This document shows, piece by piece, positions 9,723 through 21,300 of a stretch of DNA of 64,000 nucleotides. Numbering within the stretch: position 1 is the stretch's first letter; the number at the start of each line of letters is the position of its first letter. Source of the stretch: Takakia lepidozioides (taxonomy: Eukaryota > Streptophyta > Takakiopsida > Takakiales > Takakiaceae); contig CM060732.1 of the NCBI GenBank assembly GCA_030704615.1, positions 74,257,053-74,321,052 of the forward strand, written 5' to 3'. The notes under the pieces are model-generated. The model saw only the letters and a list, made by a program, of their open reading frames with translations. It was not told the origin of the DNA and ran no database searches. The position numbers were made by a program, and so were the translations under genes.

Positions 9723-11662
9723 ATGCAGCAAAAACCTTCGGCAACCGTGGCGTATCGCCGGTAGGTACACTCACCTACGTTTTCTAAGATGAAAATTCTG
9801 GAAACTATGTTCTAGACAGTCCTGTAATTAGGAATGGAAGTAAGGATCTTGGATTGGAAAGCGCTCTGATGTCGTTGTCTACCTCATGTCTGTCTTGACG
9901 ACAATGACGAGGTTCATTAATTAGGAAAATTTTCGCTCTTCGTTCAAACTTCTTGAGATGAGGGTTTACAGGATTCGCCCAGATCCTAAGAATAATGCTC
10001 GTGATTTGTTTTCTTCTAACGTGCAGGGTTAAATTTTTCCCATCTTGCTCCGCTAATCCCTGTCCCTTGAGAGACAGATCTTTATTTATGCATGTAGAAG
10101 CTGGAGCCTGAGTGCCAAGGCCCGGTAGAGCTTATTTTTTCCTCTTGTATTCTCCCCTCTTATTATTGCGATTGTCAAGGCTTCCGCCCCTGTTTTCACA
10201 AAATAAAATAAAAACTGATCTTAAAATTTAGGCGAGCAACATCTGCGCCTGGAGAAACTGCCAAACTTGAAAAAGAAACCAGAGAGAAGATGAGGAAGTT
10301 GGCAGAAATTCGAGCTGCTATGGCGTCGGAGCGCCAAATATGCGATGAGCTTAGGTATTATTCTGGGCTCCGAGTTTACATGAAGCGAGATTTCTTTGCA
10401 GTCGGGCAGGCGCTACTGAATATGTTGTCTGCCTTATTCCAGTGAGTATTGGTCAGTGAGGGTCCGTTGAAGCTTTACCCAAATCCTATAGCTTTAGACT
10501 AATTCAAACGTACCTTCATAACGAGCTACTGCTCAACCTCTAATTTTGTGACGTACGTGCGTAATTCTACAACTGCAGCGTGGGCAGTTTAGGCATATAT
10601 ACTGCTGATATGAGGATTTTGGAGTTTTGGCTACAGGAGAGAAGCAAGTACCAAAGGCAGCTGGTGGAGCACCGGCCAGGTACAGTTGGCCTTATCTACA
10701 GGTCCGGAATTCCCATGTCTCTCAGCGCAAGACGTATGCACTACGTGATGCATGTATGACAGAAGTTCAAGAAAGTCATGACAGACTCCTTAATTCCTCC
10801 CTTCATGTGCTGCAGAAAGGTCAACAGGAAGATATCCATGAAAAGGTGTCAAAGCCTATAAAGGGGTCGCTTCAAACTGTTCCCAGTTCGCTCAGAAGCA
10901 AACGCAGCTCTACTGCCTCTCCACTGACTAAGACTGCTGGTATCTCCTACCTCATTTTCCTGTCAGTACACCTACTTTGGCACAGTCGTTTCTATTTAAC
11001 TTCAGACCACGTCCCGTCGATATAGCAGCTAGCGTCTAGCTACTGCCATATGAGGTCGTCCATATCTTCGAATCATTCCATGCTCGGTTCGGAAATGGGA
11101 ATGATCTAGCTGATGTAAACACTCCAGACATGATTTCACAGGAAGAACCATATGTACATCCAACTTAGATCTATATGGATAAATCACATTATGCACATGC
11201 TGCATGGTAGAGATTTTACTGCAACATAATCTACACTATGTCTGAGTATTCTTGATCTTCAGAATCCTTTCGAAACGAAAATAAGTATATGAGAACACCG
11301 GAAGTTGTAACAAGCCCAAGCAAGTATCTTGAAGACAACTTTGATGAAGCGGAGAGCCATGCGTCATTTGTGGAAGCCTTGACCGATTGGCGCAACTCAG
11401 GCTGCACTCACAAGCAAGGCAGAGTCCCTTTCTCTCACACACGCACTGTAAGCACTACAGATTGCAAGGAGATTGCAAGCCTTGCAATCTAATTGTCAGT
11501 GTGAAGTCACGAGCTGCCTCATTAGGAAGAAGAAAAATGATGTCTCATGAAGAATGTGTTAAGTTGATCTGGTCACAGCTTTGTAGCTAATCTTGTAGTC
11601 GACAGATGGGAACTAAATCAGAGATGGAATTCCTCAGCCAGAAGCGGGACCACGCGATCTAG
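9723..11662 (+). CDS. Coiled-coil protein of unknown function, six exons
   Basis: Exons 9723-9760, 10232-10354, 10637-10679, 10702-10939, 11263-11447 and 11606-11662 all have GT-AG borders and consistent phases, and give 227 aa. Residues about 14-55 form a basic amphipathic helix (RATSAPGETAKLEKETREK…). A second, Gln/His-rich helix is in exon 4. Exon 5 has an acidic-aromatic motif, NFDEAESHASFVEALTDWRN. A similar SFxEALxxWR pattern is known to me from plant and ciliary proteins of the ZBBX type, but the zinc-binding B-box is absent here, so I give no name. The intron between exons 3 and 4 is very short (22 bases) and may be wrong: the alternative is read-through or a different exon 3. The last exon is the least certain. 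Confidence 0.5.
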
Positions 11663-13624
11663 AGGCCCTTAGTCTTGGATCCACTTGGTTAAAGCATGCC
11701 CAGAGTGACCGATTTAATAAATTGAGCATCAAATCAGCTGCTGCATATTGAACATGAGCTCTACACCACGGCAATGCTGGCCCTACCTGTGTACACATGC
11801 AATGCTCAATGCTCTCAATGACAAAGAAATGCTAGTTAAACTATCGCCGAACCCCTTTTGCACGTTGGAAAGCCCTTCTACAGCAGCCGTGAATTTGTGA
11901 AGGATCGTGTGCAGATATGACAGGAATCCTTCCGAAACAAGAAATGCGACCAGCTGATCAGGCTAAACCTCGTGTCCTATTGGTTAACATCGATCGCACA
12001 GTCCTTGACAAATTAAGCTTGAATTTTATGCAAAACAATTCGTGATCGTGCATAGTTGTTGCATGTAACAGAGGAGCAACAAGAAAGGATTGCAACTCGA
12101 ACCCCACGCAGTTGCTGCACAATGGGCATTCAGACAGAGAGACCCACACCGGATGTTGTCGAGAGTGCGAGTCCTCTAGAAACCATTGGTGGCACCTACT
12201 TTCAACATGTAACGATCACAAGCTTCTCCCTCCACAAGCTTTTGAGAACCCACCTGCTTGTTTGCTCTTGAATCTGGGACTCTGTGTTTGGTATGAAGCT
12301 GAACTCAAGTCTCATGCTCAATTGTGACATTTTGCAAACACATGCCTTCCATGCTTGAGAATGAATGCATGCACCCCTGATACTCACAATGTTGCTGCGT
12401 GCATGTTGGCAGCTTTTTAAGCAAGACTCGAGGCAAGCTTTCGATCTCCACTCAGGAGAGAGAGAGAGATAGACCTAAGAGAGCTCTTTCTACTCACAAA
12501 ATATCAGCAAGATGGGCCCTGCCACCCTTTGCGTAGAGCTGCTTCATGGGAACTCCATCAGAACTACTTACCCCCAAGGGGAAAAGCCTTTACGAGGGTT
12601 GGCTGGACCATATGAAGTAACTGGCTGTGCTGCCTGCAGATCTTGTAACTCTTGCTTTGTTGCCCAATATTGACACCCTGACATGGGCAAAAATGGGTCC
12701 TTGGTCTTGAACACTTCACTCACAACACATAATGGAGAGTCTATAGTCTTGCATCCTCTGCCAGTGAACACACAACAGTGGCAAACACCAGACTAGGTTT
12801 GAGCGAGGAACACCAGCCTTCAATCCTCATTCATTTCCCCATCCCTTGTGAGATGAAAATACTCTTTGTGTGCAGAAAATCGTGATGGGCACTGGTCTTC
12901 AGCTAGGTTCTGCTTTTTTCAGGAGAGGCCTCGGCAGTGTTGGCTTGATCTATTGATGTTGGTTTTTGTTTTCTTAAGTTGCGGCCACAAAGAGCCAAAA
13001 CTCCATGAAGAGGTTTAAAATTAGAACTAATGTTTTCCTCCCCGGGACTTCCAACTGATTACAGCCAGTAGGCCTCAACCGAAATTCTTATCTTTTAGGC
13101 TTCCTCAAATCTTAGATGGGGAAGAAAGCGATTCACAAATAAACTAACCCAAATTAATAGAGGATGTGGCCGTGCAGATGGTGTGGAGGGAATGATAAAC
13201 TCAGCCTCTTGCCTGCGTTGCCTCACCTCTCCTAGCCTGAACCCTATTGTTGCTTGCGAATGCAGGTCCAGTGACATATGCCCTGAAGAATTTCTACAAT
13301 TGCGGTATCCAACCATAACCTAGGTTACTATTAGTACTACCTAAAGTGCAAAGACCGGACCCAATCTCCATTGGAGACAATGCCTTCCAAACCCATGGGC
13401 AGGTGCATGATACTCAAACCTGAGCATGTTCCATGAGCTGATTTGGAAGCCATCATACTTTTACCTTTGACGAATGCTGGTGCCGTTGCTGTTGCCAGTG
13501 CCAAGGTTATTAATTGGAGGACATGAGAAAGAATAAGAAAGATTGATTGATGTGATGGAATAGGTGTGAGAGCTCATTTGCAATGCATGGGGTGTGAGAA
13601 ACGAAAAGGAAGGGGGGCTGCCCC
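11663..13624. other. Convergent intergenic region
   Basis: Lies between the 3' end of the six-exon gene and the stop codon of the CPL3-like gene, and presumably holds both 3' UTRs. A short GA microsatellite is at about 12454-12470. No frame with domain likeness and no RNA gene was found. Confidence 0.4.
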
Positions 13625-16600
13625 CTAGGGAGGAGGCACGGGAAAATCTCGCTCATTGGCCCGTCGATACAATATTGCAGAAGCTTCCAGCCTGCATCAG
13701 GGGATGACCACCACTCAGCCTACAGAGTAAATCTTATAAACCTGCCAACTCCGCCATGTCAGCTTCACTAATCTGGACTGGGACAGACAAGGGATGTATT
13801 TCCAGCTAAAAGTTTGCTGGATCGAGGAACCACCAAGCCAGATTAGAAGCGGAAAGACAGTTTGCCACACAGCAATCTCCCTGAGAAATTCAACTAATAC
13901 GACCACAGGTCAGCTTACCAGGCAGGTCGAACAATATATCTACCAGTTGATAATGCCCAGTTCACCTGCATGTGACAACCATTGATTAGAGTTGCAATGC
14001 ATGGGGTATGCTTAGATGAAAACATCAACATCCTGCAAAATTGAAGTCCCATTACTATGGAGGTATACCTTGTCGGTACCATGAGAGATGGCAACCACAT
14101 GAGTGACCTTTTCATCGTTGTTGAGGAAGCAGCGGGCCCCAAATTGTTCAGCCATACGCCATAGTGGGTGCATATGTGGCTGTGCATCTCCAACCGGAAA
14201 AACCCGGCTGAACAAAATGCAACAGCCAGACAATACTCGGTGCTGCTCCGCTGCAAGTATGGCACGTACATCCACCTCCCGTAACCTTTGATTTGTAAAG
14301 AAGCTGTTGTGAATCCTGTCTATCACCTGTTCCATTGTCCAAGTCAACAGTTTCAAGTTTGTTGGAGAGAAAACTTGCAAAAAATCTAGAGAGAGGCAGC
14401 CTTCTTAAGAATGTACTCATAAGACGGTTGATGTAGCCTTGTGGCCGTTGACCCCGCGCCCAGTTTGAGTGGAACACAAAGGGACAGAAACTACCTTTAT
14501 CAGGGGCTGACGCCAGTAGTTTGACTTACCTTGAAACAGACAGATCTGTTTTCCAGAAAGCCTTCTTAGAGAGAGAGATAGAGAGAGCTGTGACAAAGTG
14601 CTGTCCTTGGTTAAAAGAGAGATACGAAGGTTTCTTGCACAAACCATTAAAGCTGAGGCAAGCATCCCATCTGTCTCTCTCTCATCATGACCCACTTCCA
14701 GAAGAGAAGGGCCTGGCAGTCCAAATTGGCGCCTGCTGCAGGGGAAGTACATATACCTGCACACAGGGAGGACAAAGAAAAATTATGAGGGCCTTGGGCA
14801 ACACAAATAGGAGTTTTTCAGAGACCTTTGAGCAAAGATTTATGAGGACTTAAGAGCTAAGTGTTCACATCATACATGATATGACTACATGACACAATGC
14901 ATGTCCCGTTGCTTGATAACAGGAAGCAGAAGAGGCAATTAAAGAGGCAATTCTGAAGAGCAAATAGGACAATTACCGCTCCACAACAATGAGATTCTCT
15001 CTGTGATGTGGCCAGACTCTAGACGAGTCATCAATGATAACAACCGCAGACTCCATGCCAAGCACTCCATCAAGATCCTTGCTTTTTGGAGGCCTTTCAT
15101 CACCTTCCTCATCCCCTTTAGAGATAACCCGACCTGCAAACAACGTTCCAGTGGGATCTAGCAGTTTGGCCATTTCTGTGGCATACGCCTTGTTGCCCAT
15201 TGTGTATACATGAAGCTCATAGAGCTGACTTGCCTGCAAGAAACCTCATCAACTTAGGGTCAGACTTGTACCCTAAAATAATGTCCTTTCGATTCTGAAC
15301 CCCTGCCTGCAGCCAATATCCCTGTGCATTAACACCAGTCAAGCAGACAAGTAAAGCTTGCAATCATGGAGAGAGACGAAAGGTGCCAACAAACTATTGA
15401 TGAGGCTGCTGGAAAGAAGTTGACCAATTTTGAGGAGTGGTGTCCACTGCGGATCTGCCATCTGTGGAAGGCTCCCAGGACTTGAAGTTTCCTGACAACT
15501 TACTCAGCAATCTTTCGGGCCCACTCGCGCCACCCATGCATATCCAGAATTGAACAGCTGAAGTCCATAAAGACAACTACAAACATTCCTTCCAACATGG
15601 GGTGACATATAGACTTAAACACGGTTGTGGGCACATATACACGAACCCTATCAAGAAACTTCCAAATGCCAGGTCGCAACTTGGTCCACATGCCCATGTG
15701 AGGGAAGCGGTAGAGCTCCCGCTGCATGCGCCCTTCCCTGCTGGCCCTGCTTCGCTCAGCAACTTCAGCTGCTCGCAGACGGGGCTCCCACTCTGGCTCA
15801 ATCTCAACAAACTGACCACAACGGCGCTTGCAAGGTTAGCGGACTGAGAAACATATCCCATACCATTGATGTCCAAAAGACATGCACATGCCACTTAGCA
15901 AATACTTCAAACATCTCATCATAGTGAGATTACCAGAAACCACTGACGCTGAGTAGATCAACCCACCTGATCACCAGTTTGACTTGTCTAGATTACACCA
16001 TTGTCCTAGTACCAAGACCAGGAATTATGTCAAATTTAATTACCTTGGCCGAATTAAGTAAAGTATGATCAAGATCGAGGACAAGGCAGAGCTTGCCAGC
16101 ACTGAACATGCGATCTTGTTCTTCCATCCGCCGCGCTCGCTCCTGCTGTACCGCGAGGCGTTCCTCCTCATCCAATGTCCCTAACAGTTGCTCCAGATCA
16201 GGGTGCACTTGGCTCCCCCCCCAGAGATTTGGACCTACAAGAGGTTTGCGGGTCTGAGCATCCATACTCACTGGTCTCTGAGTCTCAGTCAGTGCTTCCG
16301 CCTCTACCACAGGGACCTGCTCACTGGAGACTGGAATTCCTACATCATTCATCACCAACGAGTCTACAGTTTCTGCCCTTCCTTTGTTGATCTCACTGAT
16401 GTCTGTCCCCTCCTTGCTCTCTCGTATTGGGGAACTGCTAGAAGGGTGCTCAATCCTGTCTACAGTACTTTCCAGAAGAAAGCGACGTGGATCTCGAGGC
16501 CGCATGCGATGTTTCCCACCAACTCCAGATTCAGTCAGCTGGTAGTCCAGTTCTTCCATCCTTTCCCTAGTGGTTGCTTCCATCTTATTCACGACCGCCT

Positions 16601-19600
16601 TATTGGTGTCATTTTCTAGTGTTCTAAGACCAGGCTCAGGGAGATGGGTGCCTGCAAGTATCTTTACTTCTGTCAATGCATCATTAGTATCAACATCCAT
16701 ATCTGTAGGTCCATCCTCAACCATGGGATAGCCAATGCATGTATTATCCTCCAACCAACCCCCGCTTGCTGGGGCCCCAAGTAACAGCTCAGAAACGGGT
16801 GCTTCATTGTCAACTCCAGAAATCTTCAACCGCTTCGCAGTGAACACGGTTGGCATACTCTCTCCATCTGGAGCTTCACGCTTTCTGATTGGTGGAAACA
16901 GTACAGATGGCACTGTCTCGGCCATCTGTCGCATGGATGGACCATGAAGATGGCCATTAGAAGCCTCGGATTCCAAACAGGTCTGTTGAAATTGTCTTCT
17001 TGGATCTCTACTATTCCAGTTCGCCTTTGCCTGTCCAGAAACTGGCATACTCTCAAACTGATCAGTCTCCCTGTTACTCTTGTTGGCCACCGCTGATTGT
17101 CGAAGCAGCTCCAGCTCTGCAGAAGTCTCAACTGCCATTGGCAATGTAGTAAAGTAAGCCCTCCCCGTCTTACTTATGTGAGGATTCAAAGTTGTAAGGT
17201 AATCCTCCATGATTGGCGCTGGAGTTGTCTCCAATCTCACAACTTTCTTATTTGTCAGATCTGTTGAGTGAACAGCAGGGGGCTTCTTACCAGCCCAGGC
17301 CTCATCATCATCATCTTCAGAGGGTGTTGGACTTGGCAGGCGATTACTAGCAAATGAAGACGTAACTGCTAATGTTTCCTTTAAGGAAGGGGTGACACTT
17401 GTACTGTCTGACACGAAAGGCCAATATCTGCTGTTACTTGATACCCCTCCTGCATGTGCATTTTGCATGGGTGTGGCATATGATGAAGTAAAACCAGAAA
17501 ATCCAACACCAGGAGGGCTCAACTCCTCCCAGTCTTCCTCAAAAGACTCGTGGACATATGGGGCCTTTGTAAAACCTGATGGCATAATCACATTATCAGA
17601 TGCCCTGTTGACCAATGTAGGTTCTTCTGCCAGGCTGCCCCTAAAACTCTTAGCCATACCACTTTGCAATTCCAGATCCCTAGGCCCCACCAACTGCCCA
17701 GGGGTCTGGCCAGCACTTGAATATAGAGTTTGTTCATAAGAGGGACCTCTGCCATCCCAGCCCCAAGTACCCTGTACTTTTTCAGGGAAACAGCTCATAG
17801 GCTTGTTATATGCAATTCCATGTGGTGTGTTGGCAAAGGCTGCTGCAGAGCTCTGCGCATAGGCTATGGCTGCTGCAGCAATGGCAGCAGCATCAGCTGC
17901 CAGCTTTGTGCCTGCATAATTTCCAGAGCCCAGCCTTCGGGCCATCATTTCTGCAGTGCTCTCTGCCTCTGATGAGGGACACGGCCCTGAGCCCTCCAGC
18001 TGAGGGTTGGCTGAAGAGTTAATAATGCCTAATGGCAGCCCATGCCTGCTCTCCTCCTGAAAATGATTAGATGAAGGCTTGTGTACATGGAAGAACTGCC
18101 GGTCACCTGCCTCTGGCCTTGTCTTCCGTCCTGCTTTTGTAAGCTGGTCCATGAACTCTCTCAGCTACAAAAACCGCCACCAGCCACTCAGAAGGAGGAA
18201 GCTATATTTCCTATCAGCAACAGGCAAGTTTCTGTAGGTATGATCCTCAGCTTAGCACTCGAAGAGGCAAAACAACAGAAACTGGTTATTTTTTGGCAAA
18301 AAACACTGGCAGGTTCAACAACTGACGCATGCCAGAACCTCAGTAAACCTCAACAGTTGGTGTCAGGAGGACAACCTATGGCAACAACTACAAGTAAGCT
18401 GACGTTTCCCCAACCAATTAAAAAGCACGCCGATGGTTATCTAACATAGGTGTTTCAATCACCAATTCTCACCTCCCGTGCTTGCTTAGGTGTGAACAGT
18501 TTTGAACAAGGACCATTCACAAGCTCCAGCAACCTGTGCAACAAGAAGAAGGACGTCAGGGCTAGATTGAACTAGAGATTGAGCAGTGTGGAAGATCCTG
18601 AATAACACAAAAGATGATAAGCCAAACCAACTGACCTTGGAAAGGTGTCCTTGTCTCGCTCTTGCTCCCTTCCACTAGCTGTATTCCAGACCTGTGACAA
18701 AAGAATAGGGAGAGAGAAACCTCCTTCCCGTCAGAACAGGCAGACAAGGTGCACTTCCATGAAAATGCAATCATTACTCCAAAATAAAAAGTTGAGCCAG
18801 GTTCGCCCATATTTTAGAGAAGCAACCTATTGGTATACAAATTTTCATACATTTCTCAGTCGGCTGATGATCGTTTCAACTTACTGCATACACAGCACGG
18901 ATTCCTTGAAAGGCCTTATCCGCAAGATTCGAAACATCCTGAAGCGATGCTTCTGCCTGGCCGTCATGTTGGTCCTGCCTCTGCTTGTTGAGCTCCTCAA
19001 GAGTCTTCAAAGCTTTGTAAAGTCTGCTACACATACTGATGAAGGACCTGTGACAAATTTACTGCTTTAGTGGTAGATTAACCAGAGAAAACAGCTCCAG
19101 AAACAGGCTTTTAAGATGCCAATCCAGCTAAAGGACACAAGCCGTGTTGGCTATCAGGTCCTGCCATCCCTATCAATCACACAACTTGCCAGCCACTACT
19201 TTGAAATGGCAAGAAACATAATTGACAAACACGTATTATGCTAAGAATCATAGTTGCCCAGGAATTTTTCCAGTAACAACACAGACCGAATGCTGGATTC
19301 CTCACAACCTAGGGAGGAGCAGATATCAGCAGAGCTCTCACTTTTGTGCATCTTTCACAGTTACATTTTTCACCAAGGCCCGCACTGATGCAAGCTGCTC
19401 TCGCCTTTCATTTTCTGCAGCTCTAGCTAGCCAATTAATGTCGTCATCGTCATGGCGTCTCCGTAAGCTCAAATCTTTCGGCAAAAGTCTAGATTGAGAC
19501 TGCTGAGATTTATACATAGATCTCACAGGAACCTTCCCAATGTCCGTCCCTCTGTCATGGACACCTCCTTCTGACAGTCTGTCATCTTCAGGCTCACTCA

Positions 19601-20585
19601 CACGAAGGCCCTCCGACCGCTCCAGGGATGAGGACCGAGACCGTGCAGGTTGAGAAGGCAGTTCAATTTCCCCTTCCTCCAACTCTCCCTCTTCACGATC
19701 CTCAGCTGCAATATCTGTCACATGTACCTGCCCAGCAGGTCTGGAAGAGATTTTATCGCTCCTACCGGATTCCTCACCAGAAGCGTTAGGTTGCAAACTT
19801 CCCTTTCGACGTCCTCTCTCTCCTCTTTCATTGGCCCCTTTCTCAGACTTCAGTTTCTCCCCAGGGACAAAAACTTGTTCGCCTTCATCCTCCACAGACA
19901 TCCGATCTCTCAATGACGAGAGATTCACAGCATCGGAATTGCGACCCCCCTTCCATGACCCACTTCTTACCAATGAGGACTCTAACTGCAACCTCTGAGT
20001 TTCATAGCGTGCTTCAGCTCCTAATGTCATCTCATCTAACGAATCGGGGATCGCATCCTGCCAATCCCCGTCATAGGAGCCCCTAAAGCCTGGTATTGCA
20101 GCAGCACTATCTTCTTTCTTCACAGAACCATTTCCAGGAGGATCTACAGGTGAGAAGCTCGAGCGGCCCTGCACTGCTTGTGCCCAAGCAAAGTTGTAAA
20201 GGTTGGGGGCATAGTTGTTATTAGGAGGGCGATACGCAGCAGGACTAATCCAAGGATTGTCTTCACCACTCCATGATATCCTCTCACGCTCAAGTTCGTC
20301 ATCCTCCAACCTTTCGACATCTCTGACCATAATATCTCTTCCTTCTCTCGAGGAATACTCATTCCGTATGCGAGTTCTCGGGGTTCCAGATCTCAACTCC
20401 CCTCGAGCAACCAGGTCAGTAAGACTCACTCTCTTTAGAAGAAGTGGTATGTCTTTCCTCGGGGGCCGATCTGATTTCTCTATACTTACTTTTTCATCAG
20501 GTGACGCCTGATCTTTGTCAGAGATCTCTCCCTCCTCCTGGTCCTCATCCGTAGGGTTTGCAGATTCGTTAACGACTGGAGCCAT
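13625..20585 (-). CDS. CPL3: RNA polymerase II CTD phosphatase, CPL3-like
   Basis: Eleven minus-strand exons with GT-AG borders and unbroken phase: 20585-19342, 19047-18885, 18691-18636, 18533-18473, 18164-16044, 15811-15647, 15233-14977, 14756-14645, 14326-14069, 13965-13919, 13691-13625. They sum to 1516 aa. The long N-terminus is acidic and low-complexity (EEGEISDKDQ, EEGELEEGEIELP). The FCP1-type phosphatase domain begins near residue 1200 with the catalytic DLDHT (1205-1209; DxDxT). HMGMWTKLRPGIW, LYELHVYTMGNKAYATEMAK and VVIIDDSSRVWP follow, then a BRCT domain from about 1425 to the end (FPVGDAQPHMHPLW, VTHVV, WLEASAILYRRAN). The family removes phosphate from the RNA polymerase II C-terminal repeat in the nucleus. 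Arabidopsis CPL3 affects stress, ABA and immune gene expression. It is longer than the Arabidopsis protein (about 1240 aa), mostly in the N-terminus. No lesion is seen. Confidence 0.93.
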
Positions 20586-21300
20586 TTGATCCCAAAGACT
20601 CTAACTAGCACCCTGCAACAGGTTTAGATAGCATGAAGACATAGACAAAGGTGCACTGGCCAAAGAACCATCTCTTATCAGATCTTGGTTAACGGCTCAA
20701 CATGGATTCGCTTTGTTACATGTTTTCCCAGCATTTCCTGGAAAAGTGGAGGGCTCACTATCCCACTGCTACTGCCCGCCCTCCCTACGGATCAGTCGTC
20801 CAGAAGATAGCGAAATTCAACTCCACAAAACAGCCCGTTTTGAGATTACGGCTACGGCAGACTCGATCGTCAAACCGTTCAATGCAGAAGCTTGGACTAA
20901 GGGACTTCGGCTTTAGGACTAGTTTCTAAAGGGAGGGGAAGGATTCAGGGAGCAGAATATCCTCTGCAGGAATTTGCAAAGGCTCAATGCCACTTGCAAA
21001 GAGTCCTTTGGCCGTCCAAACTTCCAAGGAAACAAGACAGCGACGCGCCTACGGGCTGGCTTCCAGAGACTAGAACAGCTTGGCCATGTCTCATCAAATT
21101 ATGCCCCTCTCATTCTCGGTAGAGCTTCCGGCCCAATCAAGGAGACGCGAAGAAGTGCAAGCTGGACAAGGGCAAGGCGAGCACGCAAGTGCGGTGGCAT
21201 GGAGGGGCAGGCAGCCAGCATGGTTATGAGCAATGCAGCATAGCCAGGTCAGGCCCGCACATGCCCTAAACGACAGACCCCGGGTCATCCTCGTTCGCGC
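20586..21300 (-). promoter_or_regulatory. 5' flank of the CPL3-like gene with a probable 5' UTR intron
   Basis: Directly upstream of the ATG on the minus strand is CCTGTTGCAG followed by GGTGCTAGTTAGAGTC, a strong 3' splice site about 30 bases before the start codon. The leader is therefore probably spliced, with the transcription start further out, somewhere in 20.7-21.3 kb. That stretch is GC-rich compared with what follows. No TATA box could be assigned. Open frames on the plus strand here are not supported. Confidence 0.35.
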
